Positions 28,879 to 38,617 of a stretch of DNA of 64,000 bases are shown here, piece after piece (position 1 is the stretch's first letter; every line of letters begins with the position of its first letter). The notes below the pieces were generated by a model. That model did not search any database. It had not been told where the DNA came from and was given only the letters and a program-made list of their open reading frames with translations. Source of the DNA: JAPPLB01 sp965218555 (GTDB lineage: Bacteria; Acidobacteriota; Terriglobia; Bryobacterales; UBA6623). Location: the NCBI GenBank assembly GCA_965218555.1, contig OZ244625.1, positions 1-64,000 on the forward strand, written 5' to 3'. The translations under genes were made by a program, and so were the position numbers.

Positions 28879-28997
28879 GCTGACTATATAAAGCGTAGTG
28901 AGACGCGGAATGCAAACCGCCACAACCCCCAGGCGCCAGGAGCGTCACAGGGCGCACATTCGATCCCTCGATTCCGCTGGAGCCGGCTGCCTGGTCT

Positions 28998-29957
28998 TCA
29001 CGCCCCTTGGCGGACATTCACCCAGGTGTGAACATGCGGCGCTCCCCGAAAGTGCCAGAGCATCGTCGGGCTCTCCAACTGCCAGACATCCCAAACTCCG
29101 TCACTGCCGATATCCAGGTTCTTGTAGAAGGACATCGAAAGGGCCGGAATGCCTCCCGCGTCGCGAATCAGTTTCATTACCTCTTCGCGGTCTTCTTTTC
29201 GGAACGGCAAGAGCAAATCGGCGAGCACGGCGTCGACAAGGCCCTTTTGATCCCGTGAGAGCTCGCTCAGCGGAATGCCCGGGACCTCGCCCCGCTTATT
29301 GAGCGCGACGGTCGCGGTGGCTTGTTCCGGTCTGGGGTCTCCCAGCAGAGCCATCCGTCTCTGTTTTCCGTCAAGGGCCTGATAGACCTCATTGGCCCGC
29401 TTGGCCTGATACCAATAGACATTGTCGGGGTGATGGGGCTGCTCATTGAAACTGTTGGCGGCGTGTCCGTATAAGATCGGCCCTCCGAAAGCCGCGCCTT
29501 CGACCGAGTCGCCATCACACCGGGCCGTACAGTGCCGCCCCGTGAGAACGAACTCGAACCGCCCGGTGCCCGGCTCTCCGAAAAGCGCGATGGAGTAATT
29601 CTTCAGGCCTCCGGCGTCCTCCTGGATGTGATACTCGACCTTGTCGAAGAAGTCGGGGTTGTGGAGGCCGCGAAAGATGTCCCGAATCATCGCCTGCTGG
29701 TCGGCCGTGTAAAAGTCGCCGATGCGATGCGGCGTGATGTGCCAGTTGTTGTCGATTTTGGAGCGCAGAGGGTGATCGAAGGGAAACGTCACCTTGCTCC
29801 TCTGGTCCGCGGACAGGTTGTCATAGAGCTGCGAGACGATGGTTTCCGATGATGCGGACGGTGTCCCCGCCGCACCGGCCGCCAGCGCCATTGCGCCAAG
29901 TCCCGCGGTCTGCACGAATTGTCGGCGGTTCATCCGCCCGGATTGATCGTTAGGCAT
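28998..29957 (-). CDS. Tat-exported DUF3500 protein
   Basis: A 319-residue protein. The leader MNRRQFVQTAGLGAMALAAG is a Tat signal. The mature part fits DUF3500: NLSADQRSKVTFPFDHPLR, then NNWHITP near residue 70, TGRHCTARCDGDS, GGPILYGHAAN and HVHTWVNV at the end. Function of the family is unknown. GGGAGGG stands before the ATG. It is transcribed on its own, pointing away from the parvulin operon. Confidence 0.85.
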   Translation of the reverse strand: MPNDQSGRMNRRQFVQTAGLGAMALAAGAAGTPSASSETIVSQLYDNLSADQRSKVTFPFDHPLRSKIDNNWHITPHRIGDFYTADQQAMIRDIFRGLHNPDFFDKVEYHIQEDAGGLKNYSIALFGEPGTGRFEFVLTGRHCTARCDGDSVEGAAFGGPILYGHAANSFNEQPHHPDNVYWYQAKRANEVYQALDGKQRRMALLGDPRPEQATATVALNKRGEVPGIPLSELSRDQKGLVDAVLADLLLPFRKEDREEVMKLIRDAGGIPALSMSFYKNLDIGSDGVWDVWQLESPTMLWHFRGAPHVHTWVNVRQGA

Positions 29958-30141
29958 GGCGCCCTCCCTTGGCTAGACGCTTTATCGCACGAACGTCATC
30001 CCGCGTCAAGTTGGTGCTGACGGTCCGAGGACTCTTCAACTCTTTTCCGATCCTCGGCGGGGGTAGGGCGAAGGGCTCGGATCTCGGTTCGGTCGAGCGG
30101 TTCAACGAACGCAATCTCTTACAATGGGCGTTACATCAAAT

Positions 30142-31041
30142 ATGCCGTTGGTGATTAACGGAGAACGTATCGAAGACGACGAGATCGCCCGCGAGGCTCA
30201 ATCCCTGCAGCGGAGCTTCGAGCAGATGCCGCCGGAAGTCCGCGAGACCCGGGGGCTCGATGCTGCGCAGTTCGAGCGTAATCTGTGGGACTGGTCGAAA
30301 GAGAACGTCATCGAGCGGGTCCTTCTGCGTCAGGAAGCCGACAAGGACACGGAGCCGGTTCCGCCCGAGGACATCGACGCGGTGCTGGAGCAGATCAAGA
30401 AACGCCACGGAGGCGGGCAGCAGTTCAGCCTGAGCCACGATGAGGGCGAAATCCACCAGGACATCGAAACACGGGTGCGTCTCGACCGCTTGATCGGCAA
30501 GGTCACAAAAAACGTGAAGCCGCCCAGAAACAAAGAAGTGGCCGACTACTACCGCAAGAACAAGAACGACTTCGCGTTGCCCGAGCAGGTATGGGCAGCC
30601 CATATCGTCAAGAACGTCGATGACAACACCGACGAAGCGACGGCGCGCGAGGCGATCCGTAAGGCCGAGGAAGAGATCGAGCGCGGCGTCCCCTTCGAGG
30701 AGGTCGCCGACCGCCACTCGGACTGTCCCGGCAACGGCGGCGACCTGGGCTACTTCGACCGTGGCCACATGGTTGACGAGTTCGACGAAGTGGTCTTCAA
30801 CATGGAGCCCGGCAGCCGCAGTGCCGTCTTCCGCACTCCGTTCGGATTCCACATCGCCAAGCTGCATGACAAGAAACCCGCGCACATGCGCAACTTGCAA
30901 GAGGCCGGCGACGATATCAAGGAGGAACTCCTGCGCCGCAAGCACACGAAAGCCGTGGAGGATTTTGTCGATCGTCTCAAGGCTCGGGCGGCCATTCAGG
31001 AGATTGTCGCCGCGCAGGCGACCAATTTCGCGATCAAGTGA
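30142..31041 (+). CDS. Parvulin-type peptidyl-prolyl isomerase
   Basis: About 299 residues with a helical SurA-like N-terminal chaperone region (residues about 10-135) and a parvulin domain (residues about 140-245; EQVWAAHIVKNVDD, HSDCPGNGGDLGYFDRG, PGSRSAVFRTPFGFHIAKL). No signal peptide is seen, so it may act in the cytoplasm. ATG 30124 also lies in frame, but TACAAT at 30120-30125 overlaps it and looks like the promoter -10 box, favouring ATG 30142. Its stop overlaps the start of the FGE gene (TGATG), so the pair is coupled. Confidence 0.88.
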   Translation: MPLVINGERIEDDEIAREAQSLQRSFEQMPPEVRETRGLDAAQFERNLWDWSKENVIERVLLRQEADKDTEPVPPEDIDAVLEQIKKRHGGGQQFSLSHDEGEIHQDIETRVRLDRLIGKVTKNVKPPRNKEVADYYRKNKNDFALPEQVWAAHIVKNVDDNTDEATAREAIRKAEEEIERGVPFEEVADRHSDCPGNGGDLGYFDRGHMVDEFDEVVFNMEPGSRSAVFRTPFGFHIAKLHDKKPAHMRNLQEAGDDIKEELLRRKHTKAVEDFVDRLKARAAIQEIVAAQATNFAIK

Positions 31042-32033
31042 TGAGCAGCCGATTGCCGATTCACCCGCGGACCAGCGAGCCGGCCCCGTGTTGCGTGCCC
31101 AGCAAGGAACGCGCCGAGCGTCTGGCGGAATCACGCTATCTGACCGAGAGGCGCCCGCGGGCCACGAAGGGTTCAACCGAGGATATGGTCAAGCTCGAAG
31201 GCGTCTGCTTCCAGATGGGCACGGAAGCCGAGGACGGATTTCCAGCCGACGGGGAAGGGCCGATCCGCGAGGTTACTCTCGACGGTTTCTGGATCGACAA
31301 GCACCCGGTGACGAACGAGAAGTTCAGGGAGTTCACTAAAGCGACCTCGTATATAACGGAAGCGGAGCGTTTTGGTTGGTCGTTCGTGTTCCACAACCAG
31401 TTGCCCCGCGACCACTACAGGGAACTTGTCGACGACACGGTTGCCGGCCATGAGTGGTGGTGCAAGGTGAACGGAGCGGATTGGGCGCATCCCGAGGGCC
31501 CGGACTCGAACGTCGATGGGCGTCCGCACCATCCCGTGACGCACATCTCCTGGAACGACGCGCTCGCCTATGCCGGTTGGGCGGGCAAGCGCCTGCCAAC
31601 CGAGGCCGAGTGGGAAGCGGCAGGGCGCGGCGGCTTGGAACAGAAGATCTATGCCTGGGGTGATGATCTAACGCCCGACGGCAAGCACATGTGCAACATC
31701 TGGCAGGGCGAATTCCCCGTCAAAGACATCGCCGAAGACGGGTACGCCGGCCCTTGTCCGGTGGACGCCTTTCCCGCCAACGGGTTGGGCCTCTACTCGG
31801 TGGCCGGCAACGTCTGGGAGTGGTGCCAGGACTGGTTTCACCCCAGCTATCACCTCTTTGCAACGGCATCAAATCCCGTAGGCCCGGCGAGCGGATCGTC
31901 TCGCGTGATGCGAGGCGGATCGTTCTTGTGTCACCAATCGTATTGCAATCGCTACCGCGTGGCCGCCCGCACTTCGAACACCCCGGACAGCTCCACCATC
32001 AACCTCGGATTTCGCGGCGTCCGCGACCTGTGA
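31041..32033 (+). CDS. Formylglycine-generating enzyme (sulfatase-modifying factor)
   Basis: A 330-residue SUMF1/FGE-type protein. It contains the full active-site signature RGGSFLCHQSYCNRYRVAAR with both copper-binding catalytic cysteines (about residues 297 and 302), followed by NTPDSSTINLGFRG. This separates true FGE, which turns a sulfatase Cys into formylglycine, from the many FGE-domain proteins that lack the cysteines. Other family parts: GCH-type N terminus EGVCFQMGTEAEDGFPADGE, WIDKHPVTNEKFREF, HPVTHISWNDALAYAGWAG, LPTEAEWEAAGRGG, SVAGNVWEWCQDWF. Translation is coupled to the upstream parvulin gene. No sulfatase gene is in the window. Confidence 0.92.
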   Translation: MSSRLPIHPRTSEPAPCCVPSKERAERLAESRYLTERRPRATKGSTEDMVKLEGVCFQMGTEAEDGFPADGEGPIREVTLDGFWIDKHPVTNEKFREFTKATSYITEAERFGWSFVFHNQLPRDHYRELVDDTVAGHEWWCKVNGADWAHPEGPDSNVDGRPHHPVTHISWNDALAYAGWAGKRLPTEAEWEAAGRGGLEQKIYAWGDDLTPDGKHMCNIWQGEFPVKDIAEDGYAGPCPVDAFPANGLGLYSVAGNVWEWCQDWFHPSYHLFATASNPVGPASGSSRVMRGGSFLCHQSYCNRYRVAARTSNTPDSSTINLGFRGVRDL

Positions 32034-32297
32034 GGTGGACGAAACGCCGGGCTTGCCGCAGAACGGCAAATGAGCGATCGGCCCGAGTGCCGTTCAGTCC
32101 GCTCAACCGACATCTGTGAGGGGATGACGAGGCCCTGGCGCCTACCGGCGGAGGCGATGATGTGCAGGGTTCAGCGCTTAAAGAGTGGTATTCGGAGCAA
32201 CGCGTATATATACTGTGGCCGCGCCAGGGCCAAAACGAAAATCCTGGTCAAACCGGGTCAACCAGGCGGGGATTGGTCAGAGCGAAGGGAGACCGTA

Positions 32298-32522
32298 ATG
32301 AAGACCACAAAACCGTTGTTATTGGTATGTATGCTGGGGCTAGCCGGCATCTTTTACGCAGCGCACCCCGCCTTGGCTCAGAAACTGCCGATCACGGCTA
32401 TTGACGTGGTCGATCCGTCGGTAAACGGGGACGAAGACACACGGCAGCGCCATGGCAAACTGAGTGGCCTTGAAAAGCAAGTTGCAATTTTTTCCATGGG
32501 AGACTGGAGTGCACAAAACTAA
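32298..32522 (+). CDS. Possible small exported protein
   Basis: A 74-residue frame with AGGGAG before its ATG and a good signal peptide (TTKPLLLVCMLGLAGIFYA, cleavage after AHPALA). The mature part is only about 45 residues with no known motif. Its 3' end overlaps the likely start of the oxidoreductase gene. It could be a real small secreted protein or the remains of a longer gene. Confidence 0.4.
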   Translation: MKTTKPLLLVCMLGLAGIFYAAHPALAQKLPITAIDVVDPSVNGDEDTRQRHGKLSGLEKQVAIFSMGDWSAQN

Positions 32523-33672
32523 ACTCATGCGCCGTCGCTTCCTGCAAGGAGTGGCTGCGGCGGCTGCCGCGACGTCCGCGAGCGCGCAAGAAGACCCCTT
32601 ATGCTTCGGAATGATCGGCGTCGGCAAACGGGGCAATGCGCATCTGCGACGCTTCATCAAACGCTCCGATATCGCGGTCAAGGCGGTCTGCGATATCGAC
32701 CCCTCCGCGCGAGACACTGCACAAAGCACGGCGCAGGCCGACAACCCAAGCTCCTACAGTGACTACGAAGAACTGCTTAGCCGGAGTGACATCGACGCGG
32801 TGTTGATCGCCACGCCCTGCTATCTGCATGCCGAGATGTCCGCGGCGGCGCTCGAGGCGGGCAAGCATGTTTTCTGCGAAAAGCCTCTCGCCATTTCTGC
32901 GGGTCAGGTCAAACTGGTGCTGAACGCGGCGCGCAAGTCCAAAGCGGTGTTTCAGATCGGACAACAATCACGTAACGCGCCGCACATGCAGGAGGTCGTG
33001 GCCCAAATCCACGAGGCCGGCTTGATCGGCAAGCCTCTCGTCATCAAAGCGCAACGCCACGGCACGCCTTCCAAGCCCGGCACACGGCGCGAAGGGGGTA
33101 GCGGCCCGCGGCGGCGCTTCCCGGGCTGGTACAACGACGTCAAGCTCTCCGGCGATTTGATCGTCGAGAACGCCGTTCACAACCTCGACGTCTGCAACTG
33201 GCTCGCCGGCAGCCGCCCCGTTAGCGTCTACGGTCATGGCAAACGATACCTGCCCCAGCCGATGCCGGCCGGCACGGTCATGATGGACGGCTTCAGCGTC
33301 GAGTACATCTATCAGAACGACATGCACCTCGACTACAGCCAGCTCTATCTGCATCCCCGCAAGCTGAAAAAACTGCCCAACGGCATGTGGTTCATCGTTT
33401 ATGGCGAGAAGGGCGCCATCGAACTGGACTACGGTTCGTGGACCTTCTACGACATCTACGGTGACGCCGAGCCCGTCGAACATAAGGGGGAAGAGGGTGT
33501 CGACCTGACCGAGTTAGCCCACAACGATTTCCTGCGGGCGATTCGTGAAAACCGCAAGCCAATCGCCGATATCGAAACGGCGGCCGTCGCCGCGCTCACC
33601 GGCATCATGGGACGCAAAGCGATCTACAGACGGCGCATGGTGACGTGGGACGAGTTGGGGGTCGCGGTCTAG
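32509..33672 (+). CDS. Tat-exported Gfo/Idh/MocA-family oxidoreductase
   Basis: About 387 residues. GTG 32509 has GGGAGA five bases upstream; ATG 32527 is the alternative and starts directly at the Tat-type leader MRRRFLQGVAAAAAATSASA. The NAD-binding Rossmann domain follows (FGMIGVGKRGNAHLRRF; AVCDIDPSA), then the family motif EKPLAISAGQ and the C-terminal alpha/beta domain (GDLIVENAVHNLDVCNWLAG). Members oxidise or reduce sugars and cyclitols with bound NAD(P). Tat export in folded form with cofactor is common for this group in Acidobacteria and Planctomycetes. Substrate is unknown. Confidence 0.88.
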   Translation: MHKTKLMRRRFLQGVAAAAAATSASAQEDPLCFGMIGVGKRGNAHLRRFIKRSDIAVKAVCDIDPSARDTAQSTAQADNPSSYSDYEELLSRSDIDAVLIATPCYLHAEMSAAALEAGKHVFCEKPLAISAGQVKLVLNAARKSKAVFQIGQQSRNAPHMQEVVAQIHEAGLIGKPLVIKAQRHGTPSKPGTRREGGSGPRRRFPGWYNDVKLSGDLIVENAVHNLDVCNWLAGSRPVSVYGHGKRYLPQPMPAGTVMMDGFSVEYIYQNDMHLDYSQLYLHPRKLKKLPNGMWFIVYGEKGAIELDYGSWTFYDIYGDAEPVEHKGEEGVDLTELAHNDFLRAIRENRKPIADIETAAVAALTGIMGRKAIYRRRMVTWDELGVAV

Positions 33673-33729
33673 CCCGGATATCTCACAAGGGGGTAGGAAA
33701 AGGGCTGCCTGTTGTGGCGTAAAACATTT

Positions 33730-33930
33730 ATGGAGAAAACGTTAGCGCCACAGAAGACAAGCAGCCCTACGATTACAGAGTGTAGCCAATCCAGCTTCTC
33801 GTTTGCCAAGCACTTTCGCCGTCAGGTGAGCGCCCGGTTTGACGGCGGGGTGATCAGCTCCGGCGGCGGCGCCCTGCTGTTGCGCGAGGTCGATCGGCGC
33901 ATCAACCTGCTGCCGCGCTTGACCCCTTGT
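33730..33930 (+). pseudogene. IS1380-type transposase N-terminal fragment
   Basis: About 67 codons from ATG 33730 encode FSFAKHFRRQVSARFDGG, then ISSGGGALLLREVDRRINLL, the typical start of IS1380-family transposases (xVxADFDGGxITSDxGALLLRExD). The match stops near 33930 and the frame continues without a stop into the M1 peptidase gene. The fragment therefore supplies a chimeric N-terminal extension in frame. No other part of the element is present nearby. Confidence 0.8.
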
Positions 33931-33957
33931 GGCCGGAGACGCAACATAAAAGTGGGT

Positions 33958-36393
33958 ATGCGGCGGCTTCTCATTCTCCTGCTGACGCACGGCGCATTCG
34001 CGCCTTCCGCTCTCGGCGAAGCCGCGGCAGACCAACTCAAAGCCATCCAGAATCTCGGTCTTGATCCGCAACAGTGTTTTCGCGTCCGCGATGTCTTCCT
34101 CGAACGCGAAGACGTAAAGCTCTATTTCATCGACGGCTATCTGATCTTCGCCGAGCCTTTGGAGGGACGCACGTCCGCCGCTCTCTTCGTGGCCCTGGAA
34201 CCGACCGACAAGGGGGAGATCTTACTCATACCGCCGTATGCGCGCGAGCGGCAATCGTTAGTCCGCTTCACCTCCGAGCCGGCGCTGCATCAAAGATTTC
34301 GGACGGCGATGATGTTCTTTACCGACGACAGCGCAGAAGTGCTCCGCACTTCGATCGAGGAAAGCGCGGGGTCGCGGCCCGACCCGGCCGCGGGAGCAGA
34401 CTTGGCCCGCAAGTGGTCGTACCCGATGCACAACGTGCTGGAGGGTCTGTCGCTGCGCATACTCTTCGACACGTTCTCGAACCTTCCTCTCAACGACGGT
34501 TTCTTTGCGGCAGCCATCGCAGGTGGACCGGCGGGACGTTTCGACGTTGTGATCGACCCGCGAAACCGCGAGCAGGTGACGATGGGGCAGACGGTTTGGC
34601 GTGATGGGCAACGCTTCTACGAAGTATGGTCAAGATTTCCGGGGCGCGGCTTTCGCTCGGGCCGGCGGAAGCCGATTCCGCATCGTGGTCATCTCGAAAA
34701 CTACCGCATCGAAGCTCGTTTAGGAGCTGACCTCGCGATGCAGGTCGTCGCGAGCGCCGATTTTTTCTCTGAAGGCTCAACTCAGCGAATCTTCGCGTTC
34801 GAGCTCTCCGAGCGACTTCGCCTGCAGAAAGTACTGATTGACGACATCGAGGCGGAATTCATTCAGTTCAGCGAGCCGAACTCGAGCGGCGTCACTCGCC
34901 GCCACAACAATCTGATTGCGATTGTGCTGCCCGGCCATGCCGCTTCCGAGGCGAGGCGCCGGATCGAGTTTCACTACGGCGGCAAGGTCGTGAGCGACGC
35001 GGGCAACGGTGTTTACTACGTCGGGAGCCGAGGCTCATGGTATCCGCGGCAGGAGAATCCTTTCACCCATTTCGAGTTGGCATTCCACTATCCGGATCAA
35101 CTCGACCTCGTAGCGACCGGGGCTCTGGTGGACACTTCGACATCCGACGGGGTGCGGACATCAGTTTTCCGGACGTCCTCTCCGATCAAACTGGCCGGGT
35201 TCAACCTCGGGACATACGCCCGCGGGCACCACGATATCGGCGATTACCGAGTGGAAGTCTGCGCCAACAAGAAGATAGAGGAGAATCTGCGGCCGAAGGC
35301 AAGGCCTCCGATCATCTGGTCTCCTTTCTCACCGGGGTCTCGTGGCGCCTCGCGCCGAGGCACGCAAGGCGCCTTGGCGACGATCGCCGCACCGACGCCG
35401 CACGCCGGAATGCCCAGCCTCGTATCGCGCCTGGAATACGTGGCGTCCGACAGCGCAGAAGCGTTCTCTTTCTTTCTCGATCGCTTTGGGCCGCCGGCTT
35501 CCTCGAAGATCGTCATCTCGCCCATTCCGGGAAGCATCGGACAGGGGTTTCCCGGGCTGGTCTACGCCTCGACCCTGAGCTATTTTCGTCCTGATGATCC
35601 GCCGCTGGCAGGCCGTTCCCCGGAAGAGCAACTCTTCTACTCCGAACTGCTGCGCAGCCATGAGATCTCTCACCAGTGGTGGGGCAACGTCGTCGCGCCC
35701 GAGGCCGAGCGCGACAAATGGCTCATGGAAGCACTGGCGACCTATTCTTCCCTACTCCTTCTCGAAAAACGGCGCGGGCGGGCAGCAATCGATCGCGTGC
35801 TGGCGACGTACAAAACGGATCTGCTGGCGCGCGACTCCGATGGAGAGACGATCGAGAACACGGGCGCCATCGTGCTCGGCGACCGCCTGCGGTCGTCACG
35901 CGCCCCCGAGGCCATGAGCATCATCGTTTACGAGAAAGGCGCCTGGATCATGCACATGTTGCGTGGGGTCATGGGCGACTCCAACTTCTTCGCCTTCCTG
36001 CGATCGCTGTGCAAACAGTTTCGGTTCCGCTCGATCGACACCGAGGGCTTTCGCACTCTGGCCACGCGGTTTCTTCCGAAGGAAAGTCCTGATCGCGACC
36101 TTCAAGACTTCTTTGACCAGTGGGTATACAGCACGGGTATCCCCACCCTCAATGTGGACTTCGAGACAAAAAGCGCCGGCAGGGGTTTTCTTGTGACGGG
36201 GCGTTTGCGTCAAGAGGGCATTACTGATTCGTCCAGCCTGATCGTGGCGATTCAGGCACAGTCGGCCGAAGGCCCGGGAGGTGAGCGCCTTGTTGTTACT
36301 GAAGGCGCGGTTACGGAGTTCGAGTTCACGACTCCGAAGAAACCTACTGAGATCAGGATCGACCCGCGAAGATTTATCCTGATGAACCGGTAG
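33958..36393 (+). CDS. Exported M1-family aminopeptidase-like protein
   Basis: About 811 residues from ATG 33958, which opens a signal peptide (MRRLLILLLTHGAFAPSALG). The M1 zinc site is intact: HEISHQWWGN near residue 567 and the third ligand Glu in WLMEALATYSS near 590. The first 300 or so residues form an extra N-terminal domain before the M1-type beta domain. The expected GAMEN motif is not seen. The frame is open upstream through an IS1380 transposase fragment, so its native promoter may have been lost. uvrB begins 62 bases after its stop. Confidence 0.85.
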   Translation: MRRLLILLLTHGAFAPSALGEAAADQLKAIQNLGLDPQQCFRVRDVFLEREDVKLYFIDGYLIFAEPLEGRTSAALFVALEPTDKGEILLIPPYARERQSLVRFTSEPALHQRFRTAMMFFTDDSAEVLRTSIEESAGSRPDPAAGADLARKWSYPMHNVLEGLSLRILFDTFSNLPLNDGFFAAAIAGGPAGRFDVVIDPRNREQVTMGQTVWRDGQRFYEVWSRFPGRGFRSGRRKPIPHRGHLENYRIEARLGADLAMQVVASADFFSEGSTQRIFAFELSERLRLQKVLIDDIEAEFIQFSEPNSSGVTRRHNNLIAIVLPGHAASEARRRIEFHYGGKVVSDAGNGVYYVGSRGSWYPRQENPFTHFELAFHYPDQLDLVATGALVDTSTSDGVRTSVFRTSSPIKLAGFNLGTYARGHHDIGDYRVEVCANKKIEENLRPKARPPIIWSPFSPGSRGASRRGTQGALATIAAPTPHAGMPSLVSRLEYVASDSAEAFSFFLDRFGPPASSKIVISPIPGSIGQGFPGLVYASTLSYFRPDDPPLAGRSPEEQLFYSELLRSHEISHQWWGNVVAPEAERDKWLMEALATYSSLLLLEKRRGRAAIDRVLATYKTDLLARDSDGETIENTGAIVLGDRLRSSRAPEAMSIIVYEKGAWIMHMLRGVMGDSNFFAFLRSLCKQFRFRSIDTEGFRTLATRFLPKESPDRDLQDFFDQWVYSTGIPTLNVDFETKSAGRGFLVTGRLRQEGITDSSSLIVAIQAQSAEGPGGERLVVTEGAVTEFEFTTPKKPTEIRIDPRRFILMNR

Positions 36394-36455
36394 TGCGCCG
36401 CGGGCGGCGCAGGGGCGGTTCATTCATCCACCCCCTCAGAAAGAAGCAGCTCTTC

Positions 36456-38438
36456 ATGGCATTTCGCCTGGCGTCGGCGTACGAACCCCGCGGAGATCAG
36501 GGTGCGGCTATCGAGCAGCTCGTCAGGGGAGCCAACGACGGCGAGCCGCATCAAGTCTTGTTGGGCGTAACGGGATCAGGCAAGACCTACACCATGGCGA
36601 AGGTGATCGAGGCCACGCAGCGGCCCACGCTTGTCATGGCCCACAACAAGACTCTGGCGGCACAGCTCTATCACGAGTTTCGGAACTTCTTTCCCGATAA
36701 CGCGGTTGAGTACTTCGTCAGCTACTACGACTACTATCAGCCCGAAGCCTTCATACCCGCCTCGCAAACCTATATCGAGAAGGAAGCTACGATCAACGAC
36801 GAATTGGACAAACTGCGCCTCTCAGCGACACGGTCATTGTTCGAGCGACGCGACTGTCTGATCGTTGCGAGCGTGAGTTGCATCTACGGCCTCGGATCTC
36901 CGGACGCTTACTACGGCATGCTTTTGATGCTCGAAAAGGGCGCACAAATCTCGCGTGAAGAGATTACCCGCCAGTTAGTCAAGATCCTCTACCAACGGCG
37001 CGACGGCGAGTTCAAGCGCGGCACGTTCCGTGTCATCGGCGACGTCATCGAGGTCTTTCCGACCTACGACGACTACGCCTACCGCATCGAGTTGTGGGGC
37101 GACGAAATCGAGAGTCTGTCGCAGATCGATCCGCTTTTCGGCCAGGTGCGGCAGACCTTCCTGCGAGTGCCGATCTATCCCGCTAGTCATTACGTCATGT
37201 CTGACGACACGAAGAAGGGTGCGATCGAGAGCATCCTGGAGGAGTTAAAAGAATGGAATGCTGAGCAACATCGGATCGGCAAACCGCTCGAGGCACAGCG
37301 GCTGTCACAGCGTACGTTGTTCGATATCGAAATGATTCGCGAAGTCGGCTACTGCCACGGGATCGAGAACTACTCCCGGCACTTCTCGGGCAGACAGCCG
37401 GGCGAACCGCCGCCGACACTGCTGGACTATCTTCCCCAAGACGCCATGGTCTTCATCGACGAAAGTCATCAGACCGTCCCTCAGGTCCGTGGCATGTATC
37501 ACGGCGACCGTTCCCGCAAGACCGTGCTGGTCGAACACGGGTTTCGGCTGCCCAGCGCATTGGACAACCGTCCGTTAACCTTCGATGAGTTCGAATTACG
37601 AGTCAATCAAGTCGTGTACGTTTCCGCGACCCCAGGACCCTACGATCTGACGAAGTCGGCAGGCGTCGTGGTCGAGCAGATCATTCGACCCACCGGTCTC
37701 ATCGATCCCGAAGTTGAGGTTCAGCCTGTCAAGGGTCAGGTCGACGACCTGCTGGCCGAGATAAGGAACCGCGCGGAGAGAAACGAGAGGGCCCTCGTTA
37801 CGACACTCACCAAGCGCATGGCGGAGGATCTCTCGGAGTATTATCACGAGGCCGGCGTGCGGTGCCGCTACCTGCACTCCGAGATCGACACCTTGGAAAG
37901 GGTCAAGCATCTGCGGGACCTGCGCCGTGGAGAATACGACGTCCTGATCGGCGTCAACCTACTGCGGGAAGGTCTCGATCTACCCGAAGTATCGCTTGTC
38001 GCGATTCTCGACGCCGACAAGGAGGGATTCCTGCGCTCGGCAGGTTCGCTGATCCAGACCATCGGGCGTGCCGCGCGTAATGTTCATGGCAAGGCGATTC
38101 TTTACGCCGATCACATGACCGACAGCATGAAGCAGGCGATCAGTGAAACCGAGCGGCGCCGAGCGCTCCAGCGGCAATACAACGACGCCCACGGCATTAC
38201 GCCACAGACCATCTCGAAACCTGTGGACATGAGCCTGGCGCCCATCGTCGAGGCAGACTACCTTGTGGTGCCCGCCGAGGAGGACACCGTCCGGATACCT
38301 GCATCCGCGCAGGAGATGGAGGAGCTGCTCGAGGGTCTCGACAAGCAGATGAAAGAAGCCGCCAAGGTATTCGAGTTCGAGAAAGCAGCGAAGATCCGCG
38401 ATCGAATCAAGGCGCTGAAGACAAGGAAACTATTGTGA
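36456..38438 (+). CDS. uvrB: Excinuclease ABC subunit UvrB
   Basis: A 660-residue UvrB of standard length, the damage-verifying helicase of nucleotide excision repair. Seen are Walker A (GVTGSGKTYTMAK, about residues 36-48), the damage-binding beta-hairpin region (YYDYYQPEAFIPASQTYIEK), motif II (VFIDESH), motif III (YVSATPGPYD), motif V/VI (GVNLLREGLDLPEVS; QTIGRAARN) and the C-terminal UVR domain for UvrA/UvrC contact (LDKQMKEAAKVFEFEKAAK). The open frame starts 21 codons earlier but ATG 36456 gives the family start MAFRLASAYEPRGDQ. Confidence 0.97.
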   Translation: MAFRLASAYEPRGDQGAAIEQLVRGANDGEPHQVLLGVTGSGKTYTMAKVIEATQRPTLVMAHNKTLAAQLYHEFRNFFPDNAVEYFVSYYDYYQPEAFIPASQTYIEKEATINDELDKLRLSATRSLFERRDCLIVASVSCIYGLGSPDAYYGMLLMLEKGAQISREEITRQLVKILYQRRDGEFKRGTFRVIGDVIEVFPTYDDYAYRIELWGDEIESLSQIDPLFGQVRQTFLRVPIYPASHYVMSDDTKKGAIESILEELKEWNAEQHRIGKPLEAQRLSQRTLFDIEMIREVGYCHGIENYSRHFSGRQPGEPPPTLLDYLPQDAMVFIDESHQTVPQVRGMYHGDRSRKTVLVEHGFRLPSALDNRPLTFDEFELRVNQVVYVSATPGPYDLTKSAGVVVEQIIRPTGLIDPEVEVQPVKGQVDDLLAEIRNRAERNERALVTTLTKRMAEDLSEYYHEAGVRCRYLHSEIDTLERVKHLRDLRRGEYDVLIGVNLLREGLDLPEVSLVAILDADKEGFLRSAGSLIQTIGRAARNVHGKAILYADHMTDSMKQAISETERRRALQRQYNDAHGITPQTISKPVDMSLAPIVEADYLVVPAEEDTVRIPASAQEMEELLEGLDKQMKEAAKVFEFEKAAKIRDRIKALKTRKLL

Positions 38439-38617
38439 ACAGTAGTGGCCAACTGTCGATTCAATCCGGTTCGGTCGGGCCGGGCAGGGTCGGAAGAGCC
38501 TTGACCCAGCTACTTCCTCCGGACAAAGTGTCCATTGGGAGCGGTGCTCTCAGGCGAACCAGCAAACGACCTTGTGTCCGACCTTGCCGAGCGGTCCAGG
38601 AGAGGAGGCTCAGCGGC

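Noticed and set aside
33712..33957. N-terminal domain of the M1 peptidase
   Set aside because: The sequence matches the start of IS1380 transposases and is followed by a good signal peptide, so it is a fused mobile-element fragment and not a peptidase domain.
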